Shown here piece by piece: positions 5,931 through 14,045 of a stretch of 16,945 bases of DNA (within the stretch, counting starts at the first letter, position 1; each line of letters starts with the position of its first letter). The notes under the pieces were generated by a model, which saw nothing but the letters and a program-made list of their open reading frames with translations, searched no databases and was not told where the DNA came from. Source of the stretch: Patescibacteria group bacterium. GTDB taxonomy: Bacteria > Patescibacteriota > Minisyncoccia > Minisyncoccales > DG-74-1. Where the stretch lies: NCBI GenBank assembly GCA_030016465.1, contig JASEJL010000015.1:1-16945 (forward strand), read 5' to 3'. The translations under genes were made by a program, and so were the position numbers.

Positions 5931-8042
5931 ATGGTTTTTTCCTATAATTGGTTACAATCATTTTTTAAAAAAAGATTACCTAATCCTCAAAAATTGGCTG
6001 AGCTTTTAACAATGCATAGTTTCGAGGTTAGTGAGGTAAAAAAAATAGGCAAGGATTGGATTTTAGATATTGATGTTTTACCAAACAGGGCTTCTGATTG
6101 TTTTTCCCATTTAGGTATTGCCCGTGAGATTTCCGCCATTACCGGCTTAAGTTATCAGAATCCGAGTTTAATAATTAGAGAAGATAAAGAATTAAAAACC
6201 AAAGATTTTGTGAGTGTCGAGGTCAAATCTCGACAGGCTTGTCCAAGATACACAGCCAGGGTGATTACTGAGGTTAAAGTTGGCTTTTCACCAAAGTGGA
6301 TAAGAGAAAGATTGCAAATTTGTGGATTAAGACCGATTAATAATGTGGTTGACATTGCTAACTATGTAATGTTGGAAACCGGTCAACCCCTTCATGCTTT
6401 CGATCTCGAGAAACTCGAAAGCACAAATCCGAAATCCGAAATCCAAAATCCCAAACAAATCTCAAATCCCAAACCCCAAATTAAAAAAATTATCGTCAGA
6501 TTTGCCAAAGAAGGTGAAAAGATAGTTACTTTAGATGAAGAAAAATATGATTTGGAAAAGAATATTTTAGTTATTGCCGATACCAAAAAACCAATAGCAA
6601 TTGCCGGAATTAAAGGAGGATTAAGCGCGAAGATTGATTTAAAAACAAAAGTAGTTGTCTTAGAATCGGCCAATTTTAACTCTAGAGTTATCCGTCGGGG
6701 TTCAAAAAGTATTGATTTAAAAACCGATGCCTCCTGGCGTTTTGAACACGGTCTTGACCCAAACCTGACTGAATTGGCAATAAATAGAGCTGCTTATTTA
6801 ATTCAGGAAATAACTGGAGGAAGAGTAGCCCTGGGTTTAGTTGATGTTTATCCTCAAAAAGTTTTACCTAAACAAATTAAATTAGATTTAAATTACGCTA
6901 AAAGTCTTCTTGGAATAGAAATTCCAAAAACCGAGATATTAAAAATTTTAAAAAAATTAGAATTTAAAATTGCAGGGGGTCGCCCCCTGCAATCTGCAGG
7001 GGGCGACCCCCTGCAGATTGAAGTTCAGGTGCCGACTTTTAGGTTAGACATTTCTTTGCCAGAGGATTTGATTGAGGAGATTGGTCGGATTTATGGCTAT
7101 CAGAAAATTCCGGCTCGATTTCCCCTTGCCCTGCTGCAGCCGCCAAAAAGAAATTTAGATATTTTCTGGGAAGATAGGGCAAAAGATATTTTAAAAGAAA
7201 TCGGCTTTAGCGAAGTTTACAATTATTCTTTCATTTCTGAGAAAGGTAGAGAAATTTTTCAATACAAAAATACCGAGTTAGTAGAGATAGTGAACCCAAT
7301 CAGTTCTGATTTTCAATACTTAAGGCCAAGTTTAATTCCCAATCTTTTAAAAAATATTGAGAAAAACCAGAGAAACTTTGGGGAAATTAAAATTTTTGAA
7401 TTGGGAAAGATTTTTAAAAAGGATTGTAAGGAAAAGAGAGCCCTTAGCGGAGTAATTACAGGTGAAGCCTTTTACGAATTAAAGGGAGTAGTCGATCTAT
7501 TGCTAAATAAACTGGGAATAAGCAATATCTGGTATGACGAATATCAACCAACGCCTGAAGAGTCAAAATTTTCCCTTTGGCATCCAAAAAAGTGCGCTGA
7601 GATAAAAGTTAATCATGAGGAAATTGGTTTTTTGGGAGAGATTTCTCCAAGGATTTTGGATAATTTAAAAATTGGAACTAAAGTCACCGTTTTTGACATT
7701 GATTTTGAAAAACTTTCTAAGTTAGCTTCCGAAGAACATGAATATCAGCCAATTTCTCGATTCCCGTCGGCCATTAGAGATTTAGCAATCTTGGTTCCTT
7801 GGGAAACCAGGATAGAAGAAGTTTTAAATGAAATTGAAACCGCAGGTGGCTTGCTGATTCGCGATATTGACCTTTTTGATATTTACGAAGGTGAAGAGCT
7901 GCCCGCTGGCAAGAAAAGTTTAGCTTTTCATATAATTTATCAGGCCCAAGATAGAACTCTAACTTCAGAAGAAATAAATCTGCTCCAAAAAAAGATAATT
8001 TCCGTTTTAGAAAAAAATTCAGGTTGGGAAGTGAGAAAATAG
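5931..8042 (+). CDS. pheT: Phenylalanyl-tRNA synthetase beta subunit, short form with insertions
   Basis: 703 residues against the usual 790-800. The B1 region (1-38) runs straight into DIDVLPNRASDCFSHLG, so the EMAP-like tRNA-binding domain found in most bacterial PheT is missing. The B3/B4 editing region lies at about 100-300, B5 at 316-390 (ending EDLIEEIGRIYGY), the catalytic-like core at 400-600 and the C-terminal FDX-ACB anticodon-binding domain at 606-702 (RFPSAIRDLAILV). Two in-frame insertions look foreign. Residues about 163-185 are encoded by an AAATCCN heptamer array and read as an Asn/Pro/Lys/Gln-rich stretch. Residues about 347-362 (AGGRPLQSAGGDPLQ) are encoded by a GC-rich double palindrome inside a B5 loop. 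The flanking family motifs stay in frame, so the protein is probably functional. Confidence 0.96.
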   Translation: MVFSYNWLQSFFKKRLPNPQKLAELLTMHSFEVSEVKKIGKDWILDIDVLPNRASDCFSHLGIAREISAITGLSYQNPSLIIREDKELKTKDFVSVEVKSRQACPRYTARVITEVKVGFSPKWIRERLQICGLRPINNVVDIANYVMLETGQPLHAFDLEKLESTNPKSEIQNPKQISNPKPQIKKIIVRFAKEGEKIVTLDEEKYDLEKNILVIADTKKPIAIAGIKGGLSAKIDLKTKVVVLESANFNSRVIRRGSKSIDLKTDASWRFEHGLDPNLTELAINRAAYLIQEITGGRVALGLVDVYPQKVLPKQIKLDLNYAKSLLGIEIPKTEILKILKKLEFKIAGGRPLQSAGGDPLQIEVQVPTFRLDISLPEDLIEEIGRIYGYQKIPARFPLALLQPPKRNLDIFWEDRAKDILKEIGFSEVYNYSFISEKGREIFQYKNTELVEIVNPISSDFQYLRPSLIPNLLKNIEKNQRNFGEIKIFELGKIFKKDCKEKRALSGVITGEAFYELKGVVDLLLNKLGISNIWYDEYQPTPEESKFSLWHPKKCAEIKVNHEEIGFLGEISPRILDNLKIGTKVTVFDIDFEKLSKLASEEHEYQPISRFPSAIRDLAILVPWETRIEEVLNEIETAGGLLIRDIDLFDIYEGEELPAGKKSLAFHIIYQAQDRTLTSEEINLLQKKIISVLEKNSGWEVRK
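6425..6482 (+). repeat. AAATCCN heptamer array inside pheT
   Basis: Seven-base units AAATCCG (6425, 6432), AAATCCA (6439), AAATCCC (6446), an irregular 11-base unit (6453-6463), AAATCCC (6464) and AAACCCC (6471) run in tandem. They encode about 20 extra residues between HAFDLEKL and the strand IIVRFAKEGEK, which are normally joined by a short turn. Confidence 0.85.
6969..7019 (+). repeat. GC-rich double palindrome inside pheT
   Basis: Two perfect hairpins lie edge to edge: 11-bp arms 6969-6979 and 6983-6993 with loop TCG, and 13-bp arms 6991-7003 and 7007-7019 with loop CGA. The 19-bp core GCAGGGGGTCGCCCCCTGC (6972-6990) recurs as its exact reverse complement at 6996-7014. The block is far richer in G and C than the surrounding gene. 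It adds about 15 residues to the B5 domain of PheT without breaking the frame. Confidence 0.9.
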
Positions 8043-8085
8043 ATTTACCTGAATTTTCTTAAATCTTTAATTTTAAATCTTAAAT

Positions 8086-11000
8086 ATGATTCGTAAAAAA
8101 ACATCCCAAAAACTAAAAAAGGAAAGTACTAAAAAAGAAAGCACTTACGAAGCCAAGGATATCTATGTTCTTGAAGGTTTAGAGCCGGTTCGAAAAAGAC
8201 CGGCAATGTATATTGGTTCAACGGGTCCTGACGGTCTGCATCACTTAATCTGGGAGTGTGTTGATAACTCAGTAAGTTATCAAACACCAATAATAATCAA
8301 AAATCAGAACAAAATTCAAATTAGGAAAATTGGAGAAATAACGAATAATCTTTTTGAGAAAAATGCTGCCTTTGTTGAGAAATCAACCGATGGAAATGCT
8401 GAAATTTTGAGATCGGGCTTCAAAATTGAGTCATTATCATTTAGTCCTCAAGATTTAAAGCTGAAATTTCAGCCGGTTTTTTCGTTAATTCGCCATAAAG
8501 TAAATAGCGAAATTTATAGAGTTACTTTACAAAATGGTCGTCAAATAGAAATTACCCCTTACCATTCGTTGTTTACATTAAAAGACGGTCAAGTTTTACC
8601 AATTAAAGGTTCTGAAATTCAGATTGCAACTCCAATAGTTATTCCAAAAACTTGGCCAGAAGTTGAAAAACCAATTAAAGAAATTGATTTGATTGATGAA
8701 CTATTAAAGTTGCCACTAGAAAAAACCGAAAGAATAAATTTATATAAATTAACCACCCTATTTAAAAGAGATATTGAGTTAGGTTTAAAAATTAAAGCTC
8801 AACTTTCTCAATATAAAAAATCAAGACATAGGGCTAAAATCTGGCAAAATTATTTAAGGTATAATTATTTACCATTTAATTTAATTAGAGAATTTAATTC
8901 CGAGGAATTAGAAAAAATTAAAAAAGAAAATCCTTATTTGGGTAACAAAAGAAATGAGAATTGGAAACTGGGCTATAAATTAAAAGTTACTAAAGAACTA
9001 GTAGAGCTTTTGGGAATTTTTGCCGCCAAAGGTTGTATTGTAAAGAATAAAAATATTTTTAACAGAGTAGTTTTCGGGTTAGCTGCCAAAGAAAAAGATT
9101 TAATTGATTATACTTGTTTGTTAATCAAAAAAGTTTTTGGGTTTAGAACAAAATCTCATTATGTTCACCAGAGAGCTAAAACGGTAACAATTGATTCTTA
9201 TTTGGTTACTTTAATCTTTAAAGATATTATAAAAACTGGCGAAAATAGTTCTAACAAGAGAATACCTGATTTAATTTTCAATTTAAATAGAAAGTTAAAG
9301 GAAAGATATTTAATTGGTTATTTCTCTGGTGATGGTTATCCAACAAAAGTGTGGGTTAGGCATTTAACTTGCGATACAATTCCTCCCGAGTCAGAGAGAA
9401 GAAAATTTTCTATGACGACAAAAAATAAGGACTTAATTTCCGATTTCTCCTATCTTTTTTCTTCTCTGAATAAAAACTATTCTTACAGTGAAAGAAAAAG
9501 GGAGAAAAAAAGATTTATTAATATAAATTATAAAGGGATAACGAAAAAACGAGAAATTAAATCTCAGGAAGTTTCTTTTACGCTCGATTTTTACTGGAAT
9601 ACCAATTCGTCTTATTTCAATTATCTTCCTCTAAAAGAAACTATTCAGGCGATTTCTTGGAAAAGACCTTATTCATATAGCTTCAATACTCGAGGGGGAG
9701 TTTCTTTAAATAAGATTTTAGCTCTTCCAGAACAGAATAGAATACTTTTATATCAGCCAGCACTCACTTTTTTAAATTCAGATCTGGATATATTAAAAGT
9801 TAGAAAAATTGAAAAAATAAATTATGATTATCCTTGGGTTTATGATATTTCTGTGCCAAATGGAGAAAATTTTGTAGCTGGATTTTCACCGATATGCGCA
9901 AAAAATTCCTTGGACGAAGCTCTGGCTGGCTATTGCAAAAATATTGAAGTCACTTTTTTACCACAAAATCGAGTTAAAACCGTTGATGATGGCAGAGGGA
10001 TTCCGGTGGAAAAACATCCTCAAACAAAAAAATCTGCTTTGGAAACAGTAATGACAACTTTACATGCTGGAGCGAAATTTGGAGGCAAGTCCTATCAAGT
10101 AGCCGGCGGTTTGCATGGAGTAGGAGTATCGGTAGTTTGTGCTTTATCTTCTTGGATGAGAGTTGAGGTCTGCCGAAATGGAATAAAATATAGCCAAGAA
10201 TATTCCCGAGGAAAAGTAAAAACAAAAGTAAAAAAAATCGGGAAATGCAAAAATACTGGCACCACAGTTATTTTTGAACCAGACCTGGAAATTTTTAAGG
10301 AAATTAAATGGGATTTAAAAAGAATTTTAAACCACCTCAGGCAGCAGGCCTATTTGACCAAAGGAATAAGGATAAAGTTTATTGACCAGCGAGAAAAACC
10401 GGAAAAATCTTACAGTTTCTATTTTGAGGGCGGCTTGGCATCTTATGTTAAATATCTAACTCGGGGAATAACTCTTCGGCATCCGAATATTTTTTATGGT
10501 TCTGGCGAAAAAAATGGAATAGTGGTGGAAGCTGCTCTTCGCTATACCGACGAATACGAATGCTATGAAGAAAGTTTTGCTAATAATATTTACACTGGAG
10601 AAGGCGGTACTCATTTGACTGGTTTCAAAACTGCCATAACCAAAACTCTTAATGACTATGCCAGAAAAAATGGCTTCTTGAAAGAAAATGATGAAAATTT
10701 AAACGGAGAAGATGTTAGAGAGGGTTTAACCGGTGTGGTTTCTGTTAAAATTAGAGAACCCCAGTTTGAAGGTCAGACTAAAGCCAAACTGGGAAATTTC
10801 GAGGCAAAAACGGCGGTAGAAGCGGTAGTTTCGGAAACCTTCAGTGATTTTTTGGAGAGAAATCCTCAAGATGCTAGAAGTATTATCGAAAAGTGTATTT
10901 TGTCCCAGCGAGCCAGAAAGGCGGCCAAAACAGCCCGGGAGACAGTTTTAAGAAAAGGAGTTTTAGAAGGATTAGCTTTACCCGGCAAGTTGGCTGATTG

Positions 11001-13281
11001 TATTTCCCGAAAACCGGAAGAATCAGAACTTTATATCGTTGAAGGAGAGTCGGCCGGAGGTTCGAGTCGTCAAGCCAGAGATCGTCACTTTCAAGCCATT
11101 TTGCCTCTCAGAGGTAAAATTTTAAATGTTGAAAGAACACGTTTAGATAAAATGTTGGCATCAAAAGAAATAAAAACTTTGATTATTGCTTTGGGAACGG
11201 CAATTGGCGACGATTTTAATATTGAAAAAGCTAGATATCATCGGATTATAATAATGTGCGATGCTGATAGTATAACAGGCGATACTCCAATTTTACTTTT
11301 TGATAAAGAAAAACAAGAATTTTTCTTATCGGAAGTTGAGAAATTCATTGAAAATTGTGATGATACGACAAAGTACCAAGTTTTAACTTGTAATTCAAAA
11401 ACTAAAAAAAGAGAATTAAAAGAGATTTATCAGACTATAAAACATCCTTTAAGAACCCCGCTTTATGAGATAAAGACATATTGCGGTTATCCAATAAAGA
11501 TTACTTCTTGTCATAGTATTTACACTTATCAAAATAGAGAAATTATAACTAAAAAAGGAAATGAGATTAAAAAAGGAGATTTGCTTATTTTTCCAAAATC
11601 ATTTCCTCGTCAGGATAAAGAATATATTTTGGATTTAAAAGATATAATTTTAAACTCAGATTCAAAAAATATTTCAATAAAAATTCTTCGGAATAGAATA
11701 AGGCAAGTACCACTAACAGCTTGGTCTGAATTAGATTCTCATTCTTGGTTTAAACTCCAGAGAAAAAGGGAATTAGTAGAGATTTCTCGAAAGAAAATGG
11801 GAGAATCAATTGGAATTTATGATAAAATTATTCACCAATGGGAACAAAAAATTGATAACGTAATGCCGAGATTTTACCAATTCGAAAATTATTTAAATCA
11901 ACTCAAAATTGAGGAAAATAATCTCAATTATAATATTTATATTCCCTTAAAGGAATGGAAAGAAAAAAATTTTCCTAGCGATGTCGAATTTTATCTTGAA
12001 AACCGCAGGCATAAAATCAAAACAGAATTTAAATTAGATAAAGATTTAGCTTATTTTATTGGATTTTTCTTAGGTGGCGGCTGTTTTGTTTCAGAAAAAG
12101 GCAGTTCCAATAGATTTTCTTTTTCTCTTAATGAAGAAAAAGCTAAGCGGTATTTTAAAGATCTTTCCCGAATTGTAAAAGAAAAATTACATGCTAAGCT
12201 TATTTTGGAAAAACGTCCTAAAACTCACAATATTCTGCTTCATTTTCACTCTTTTGAATTTAAACTTCTTTTAGAGAAACTTGGTCTTTTAGAAAAAAGA
12301 ATTTATCAGAAATTTATTCCAAATATATTCTTCAATACTAAAAGAGAAATTCAAACTGCTCTCCTCAGAGGATTGCTTCAAAGCAATGGATTTATTACTG
12401 TTTGGCCCGAAGAGAAGCCAACTAAAGTAATTTATGGCTGGCGTCTTTCTTCTCAAAAGATTATTGAAGGCATTCTCACCATTTTTAGACAATGGGGAAT
12501 ATTCCCAAGTTATTCAATAAGTAAAGGCAAAAACCATCTAAGGCAAGATGGAAAAGTTATTCGTTCTAATTTCAGATCTTACAATTTATCAATTTCTACA
12601 GTTCCATATTTACTCGAGACTAAAAATGTTTGGGAATCCCATAAAGATGCCTGGAAATTAGAAGATTATTTAAAGAAAGTTAATTACAAAAAAGTTATTG
12701 GAAAATACATTCAACCAATTTCCTCAGATTTCGTTGGTCTAAAAGTGAGAGAAATTAAACAGATTAAAAATCCAAAAGATAAATTTGTTTATGACTTTTC
12801 GGTTTGGAAAGATCAGAATTTTTTTGCCGGAGTTGGTGGAGTTCTTCTTCATAATAGTGATGGAAACCATATTAAAACTTTGCTTTTAACCCTTTTTTAT
12901 CGTCATTTCAGGTCATTGATTGAAAGGGGATATCTTTATATCGCCCAGCCGCCGCTTTATAAAATTCAATCTGGAAAAGAGATTAAATATGCTTATACTG
13001 AAGATCAGAAACTGGCGGTTTTGAAATCATTAAAAAAAGGAAGAACCACCGGAAGCGAGTCGAGCATTTCTATTCAAAGATATAAGGGTTTGGGAGAAAT
13101 GAATTCAATTGAACTTTGGGAAACAACAATGAATCCTAAAAATCGAGTTTTACTTCAGGTTACCATTGAAGATGCCAAAGAAGCTGATAGAATTTTTGAT
13201 ATCTTAATGGGAGCTGAAGTTTTTCCGAGGAAAAAGTTTATTCAAACGCATGCAAAAACAGTCAAAAATTTAGATATATAG
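8086..13281 (+). CDS. gyrB: DNA gyrase subunit B precursor with two inteins
   Basis: 1731 residues, of which about 656 are GyrB (1-61, 608-1061, 1591-1731). A Lys-rich 20-residue N-terminus precedes DIYVLEGLEPVRKRPAMYIG. The GHKL ATPase site has E57 (general base) and N61 (Mg ligand) in ECVDN, then DDGRGIP (634-640) and the ATP lid GGLHGVGVSVV. The transducer domain follows. The TOPRIM domain has VEGESAGG with E986, and the DxD pair D1059/D1061; the C-terminal part has QRYKGLGEMN. Gyrase introduces negative supercoils; gyrA is not in this window. Intein 1 splits the protein directly after N61, intein 2 directly after D1061, so neither the ATPase nor the cleavage site exists until splicing. 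The ATG at 8086 is 43 bp after pheT with no Shine-Dalgarno. secE starts 1 bp after the stop. Confidence 0.97.
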   Translation: MIRKKTSQKLKKESTKKESTYEAKDIYVLEGLEPVRKRPAMYIGSTGPDGLHHLIWECVDNSVSYQTPIIIKNQNKIQIRKIGEITNNLFEKNAAFVEKSTDGNAEILRSGFKIESLSFSPQDLKLKFQPVFSLIRHKVNSEIYRVTLQNGRQIEITPYHSLFTLKDGQVLPIKGSEIQIATPIVIPKTWPEVEKPIKEIDLIDELLKLPLEKTERINLYKLTTLFKRDIELGLKIKAQLSQYKKSRHRAKIWQNYLRYNYLPFNLIREFNSEELEKIKKENPYLGNKRNENWKLGYKLKVTKELVELLGIFAAKGCIVKNKNIFNRVVFGLAAKEKDLIDYTCLLIKKVFGFRTKSHYVHQRAKTVTIDSYLVTLIFKDIIKTGENSSNKRIPDLIFNLNRKLKERYLIGYFSGDGYPTKVWVRHLTCDTIPPESERRKFSMTTKNKDLISDFSYLFSSLNKNYSYSERKREKKRFININYKGITKKREIKSQEVSFTLDFYWNTNSSYFNYLPLKETIQAISWKRPYSYSFNTRGGVSLNKILALPEQNRILLYQPALTFLNSDLDILKVRKIEKINYDYPWVYDISVPNGENFVAGFSPICAKNSLDEALAGYCKNIEVTFLPQNRVKTVDDGRGIPVEKHPQTKKSALETVMTTLHAGAKFGGKSYQVAGGLHGVGVSVVCALSSWMRVEVCRNGIKYSQEYSRGKVKTKVKKIGKCKNTGTTVIFEPDLEIFKEIKWDLKRILNHLRQQAYLTKGIRIKFIDQREKPEKSYSFYFEGGLASYVKYLTRGITLRHPNIFYGSGEKNGIVVEAALRYTDEYECYEESFANNIYTGEGGTHLTGFKTAITKTLNDYARKNGFLKENDENLNGEDVREGLTGVVSVKIREPQFEGQTKAKLGNFEAKTAVEAVVSETFSDFLERNPQDARSIIEKCILSQRARKAAKTARETVLRKGVLEGLALPGKLADCISRKPEESELYIVEGESAGGSSRQARDRHFQAILPLRGKILNVERTRLDKMLASKEIKTLIIALGTAIGDDFNIEKARYHRIIIMCDADSITGDTPILLFDKEKQEFFLSEVEKFIENCDDTTKYQVLTCNSKTKKRELKEIYQTIKHPLRTPLYEIKTYCGYPIKITSCHSIYTYQNREIITKKGNEIKKGDLLIFPKSFPRQDKEYILDLKDIILNSDSKNISIKILRNRIRQVPLTAWSELDSHSWFKLQRKRELVEISRKKMGESIGIYDKIIHQWEQKIDNVMPRFYQFENYLNQLKIEENNLNYNIYIPLKEWKEKNFPSDVEFYLENRRHKIKTEFKLDKDLAYFIGFFLGGGCFVSEKGSSNRFSFSLNEEKAKRYFKDLSRIVKEKLHAKLILEKRPKTHNILLHFHSFEFKLLLEKLGLLEKRIYQKFIPNIFFNTKREIQTALLRGLLQSNGFITVWPEEKPTKVIYGWRLSSQKIIEGILTIFRQWGIFPSYSISKGKNHLRQDGKVIRSNFRSYNLSISTVPYLLETKNVWESHKDAWKLEDYLKKVNYKKVIGKYIQPISSDFVGLKVREIKQIKNPKDKFVYDFSVWKDQNFFAGVGGVLLHNSDGNHIKTLLLTLFYRHFRSLIERGYLYIAQPPLYKIQSGKEIKYAYTEDQKLAVLKSLKKGRTTGSESSISIQRYKGLGEMNSIELWETTMNPKNRVLLQVTIEDAKEADRIFDILMGAEVFPRKKFIQTHAKTVKNLDI
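8269..9906 (+). other. GyrB intein 1 (ATPase site), LAGLIDADG type
   Basis: 546 residues, 62-607 of the precursor. It begins with Ser in place of the commoner Cys (SVSYQTPIII). Block B has the TxxH pair T157 and H160 (EITPYHSLFT). It ends with VYDISVPNGENFVAG and ICAKN, followed by extein Ser608. The terminal Asn is present, but the penultimate residue is Lys, not the usual His. The central region carries a LAGLIDADG endonuclease with LLGIFAAKG (308-316) and LIGYFSGDG (409-417). The first motif has Lys315 where the catalytic acidic residue belongs; the second keeps Asp416. The boundary follows from resumption of the GyrB sequence at SLDEALAGYC. Confidence 0.92.
11269..12855 (+). other. GyrB intein 2 (TOPRIM site), LAGLIDADG type
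   Basis: 529 residues, 1062-1590 of the precursor. It begins SITGDTPILL with Ser as the first residue. Block B has T1140 and H1143 (KITSCHSIYT), and it ends FVYDFSVWKDQNFFAG, then LLHN with canonical His-Asn, followed by extein Ser1591. Before the endonuclease lies a helix-turn-helix-like stretch (about 1229-1271, ELVEISRKKMGESIGIYDK). The two LAGLIDADG helices read YFIGFFLGGG (1323-1332) and LLRGLLQSNG (1426-1435), with Gly and Asn in the two catalytic acidic positions, so the nuclease is probably dead while the splicing residues are intact. Extein sequence resumes at SDGNHIKTLLLT. Confidence 0.92.
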
Positions 13282-13282
13282 A

Positions 13283-13471
13283 ATGTTTAATAAAATCATC
13301 ACTTTTCTAAAAGAAGTACAGTTGGAAATGAAAAAGGTTAACTGGCCAACCAGAGAAGAGACAATTAAGTATACCTTGATGGTTATTGCGGTATCTTTGG
13401 CGGTAGCCATATTTTTAGGCGGCTTTGATTTCGTTTTTACAACCTTACTAAATTGGTTTATTATTAAATAG
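13283..13471 (+). CDS. secE: Preprotein translocase subunit SecE
   Basis: 62 residues, the short bacterial form with one membrane span. It has the amphipathic cytoplasmic helix FLKEVQLEMKKVNWPTREE, including the SecE signature VNWPTREE (19-26), and then a hydrophobic helix at about 31-54. SecE clamps SecY in the membrane. It starts 1 bp after the gyrB stop and sits directly before nusG, the standard secE-nusG-rplK order; gyrB in front is not standard. Confidence 0.95.
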   Translation: MFNKIITFLKEVQLEMKKVNWPTREETIKYTLMVIAVSLAVAIFLGGFDFVFTTLLNWFIIK

Positions 13472-13476
13472 CCACT

Positions 13477-14022
13477 ATGCCCAAACAGAAATTACCTAAA
13501 GAAAGAAATTGGTATGTTATTCATACTTACTCTGGTTATGAAGATGCCGTTGCCAAAAATTTAAAGCAACGGATTGAATCATTGGGAATGGAAGATAAGA
13601 TTTTTAACGTTATTGTACCAAAAGAAAAAAAGATTAAAATAAAAAATGGCAAGAGAAAAGTGATTGAAGAAAAAATTTATCCTGGCTATGTCTTGGTAGA
13701 AATGATTGTTACCGATGATTCCTGGTATGTGGTCAGAAATACCCCTGATGTTACTGGTTTTGTTGGAGCAGGCACCACCCCGGTTCCGGTTTCTAAAGAA
13801 GAAATTGATAATTTAATGAAAAGAATAGGTCAGGAAGAACCTCAGTATAAAATTGAGGTTAAAATAGGGGATTTAGTAAAAATTATTGATGGACCCTTCA
13901 AAGATTTTGACGGCAAAGTTTCGGAAATCGATGAAGAGCGTGGGAAAGTTAAAGTTTTGATAAACATGTTTGGCAGGGACACCCCGGTTGAGTTGGACTC
14001 TCTCCAAATAAAGAAACTTTAA
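13477..14022 (+). CDS. nusG: Transcription elongation/antitermination factor NusG
   Basis: 181 residues, normal length. The NGN domain (about 10-115) starts NWYVIHTYSGYEDAVAKNLK and contains YPGYVLVEMIV and TPDVTGFVG. The C-terminal KOW domain (about 127-181) has VKIGDLVKIIDGPFKDFDGK and ends with VLINMFGRDTPVELD. The NGN domain binds the RNA polymerase clamp; the KOW domain contacts Rho or ribosomal protein S10. It starts 5 bp after secE and stops about 23 bp before rplK. Confidence 0.97.
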   Translation: MPKQKLPKERNWYVIHTYSGYEDAVAKNLKQRIESLGMEDKIFNVIVPKEKKIKIKNGKRKVIEEKIYPGYVLVEMIVTDDSWYVVRNTPDVTGFVGAGTTPVPVSKEEIDNLMKRIGQEEPQYKIEVKIGDLVKIIDGPFKDFDGKVSEIDEERGKVKVLINMFGRDTPVELDSLQIKKL

Positions 14023-14045
14023 ATGTTTAATCTCGGAGTTTGAAC

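Noticed and set aside
6425..6482. CRISPR array
   Set aside because: The units are 7 bp with no spacers and lie inside a coding frame.
6392..6673. Reverse-strand frame opposite pheT
   Set aside because: It is a shadow of pheT; its apparent composition comes from the heptamer array read on the other strand.
8269..9906. Treating the gyrB middle as a separate or fused gene
   Set aside because: The GyrB sequence resumes exactly at the break (DN to SLDEALAG), with intein blocks A, B, F and G in order, so it is an intein and not a fusion.
14040..14045. TTG at 14040 as the start of rplK copy 1
   Set aside because: It lies one base after the CGGAG at 14034-14038, too close for initiation. GTG at 14046 has proper spacing and matches the usual VAKK/MAKK start of L11.
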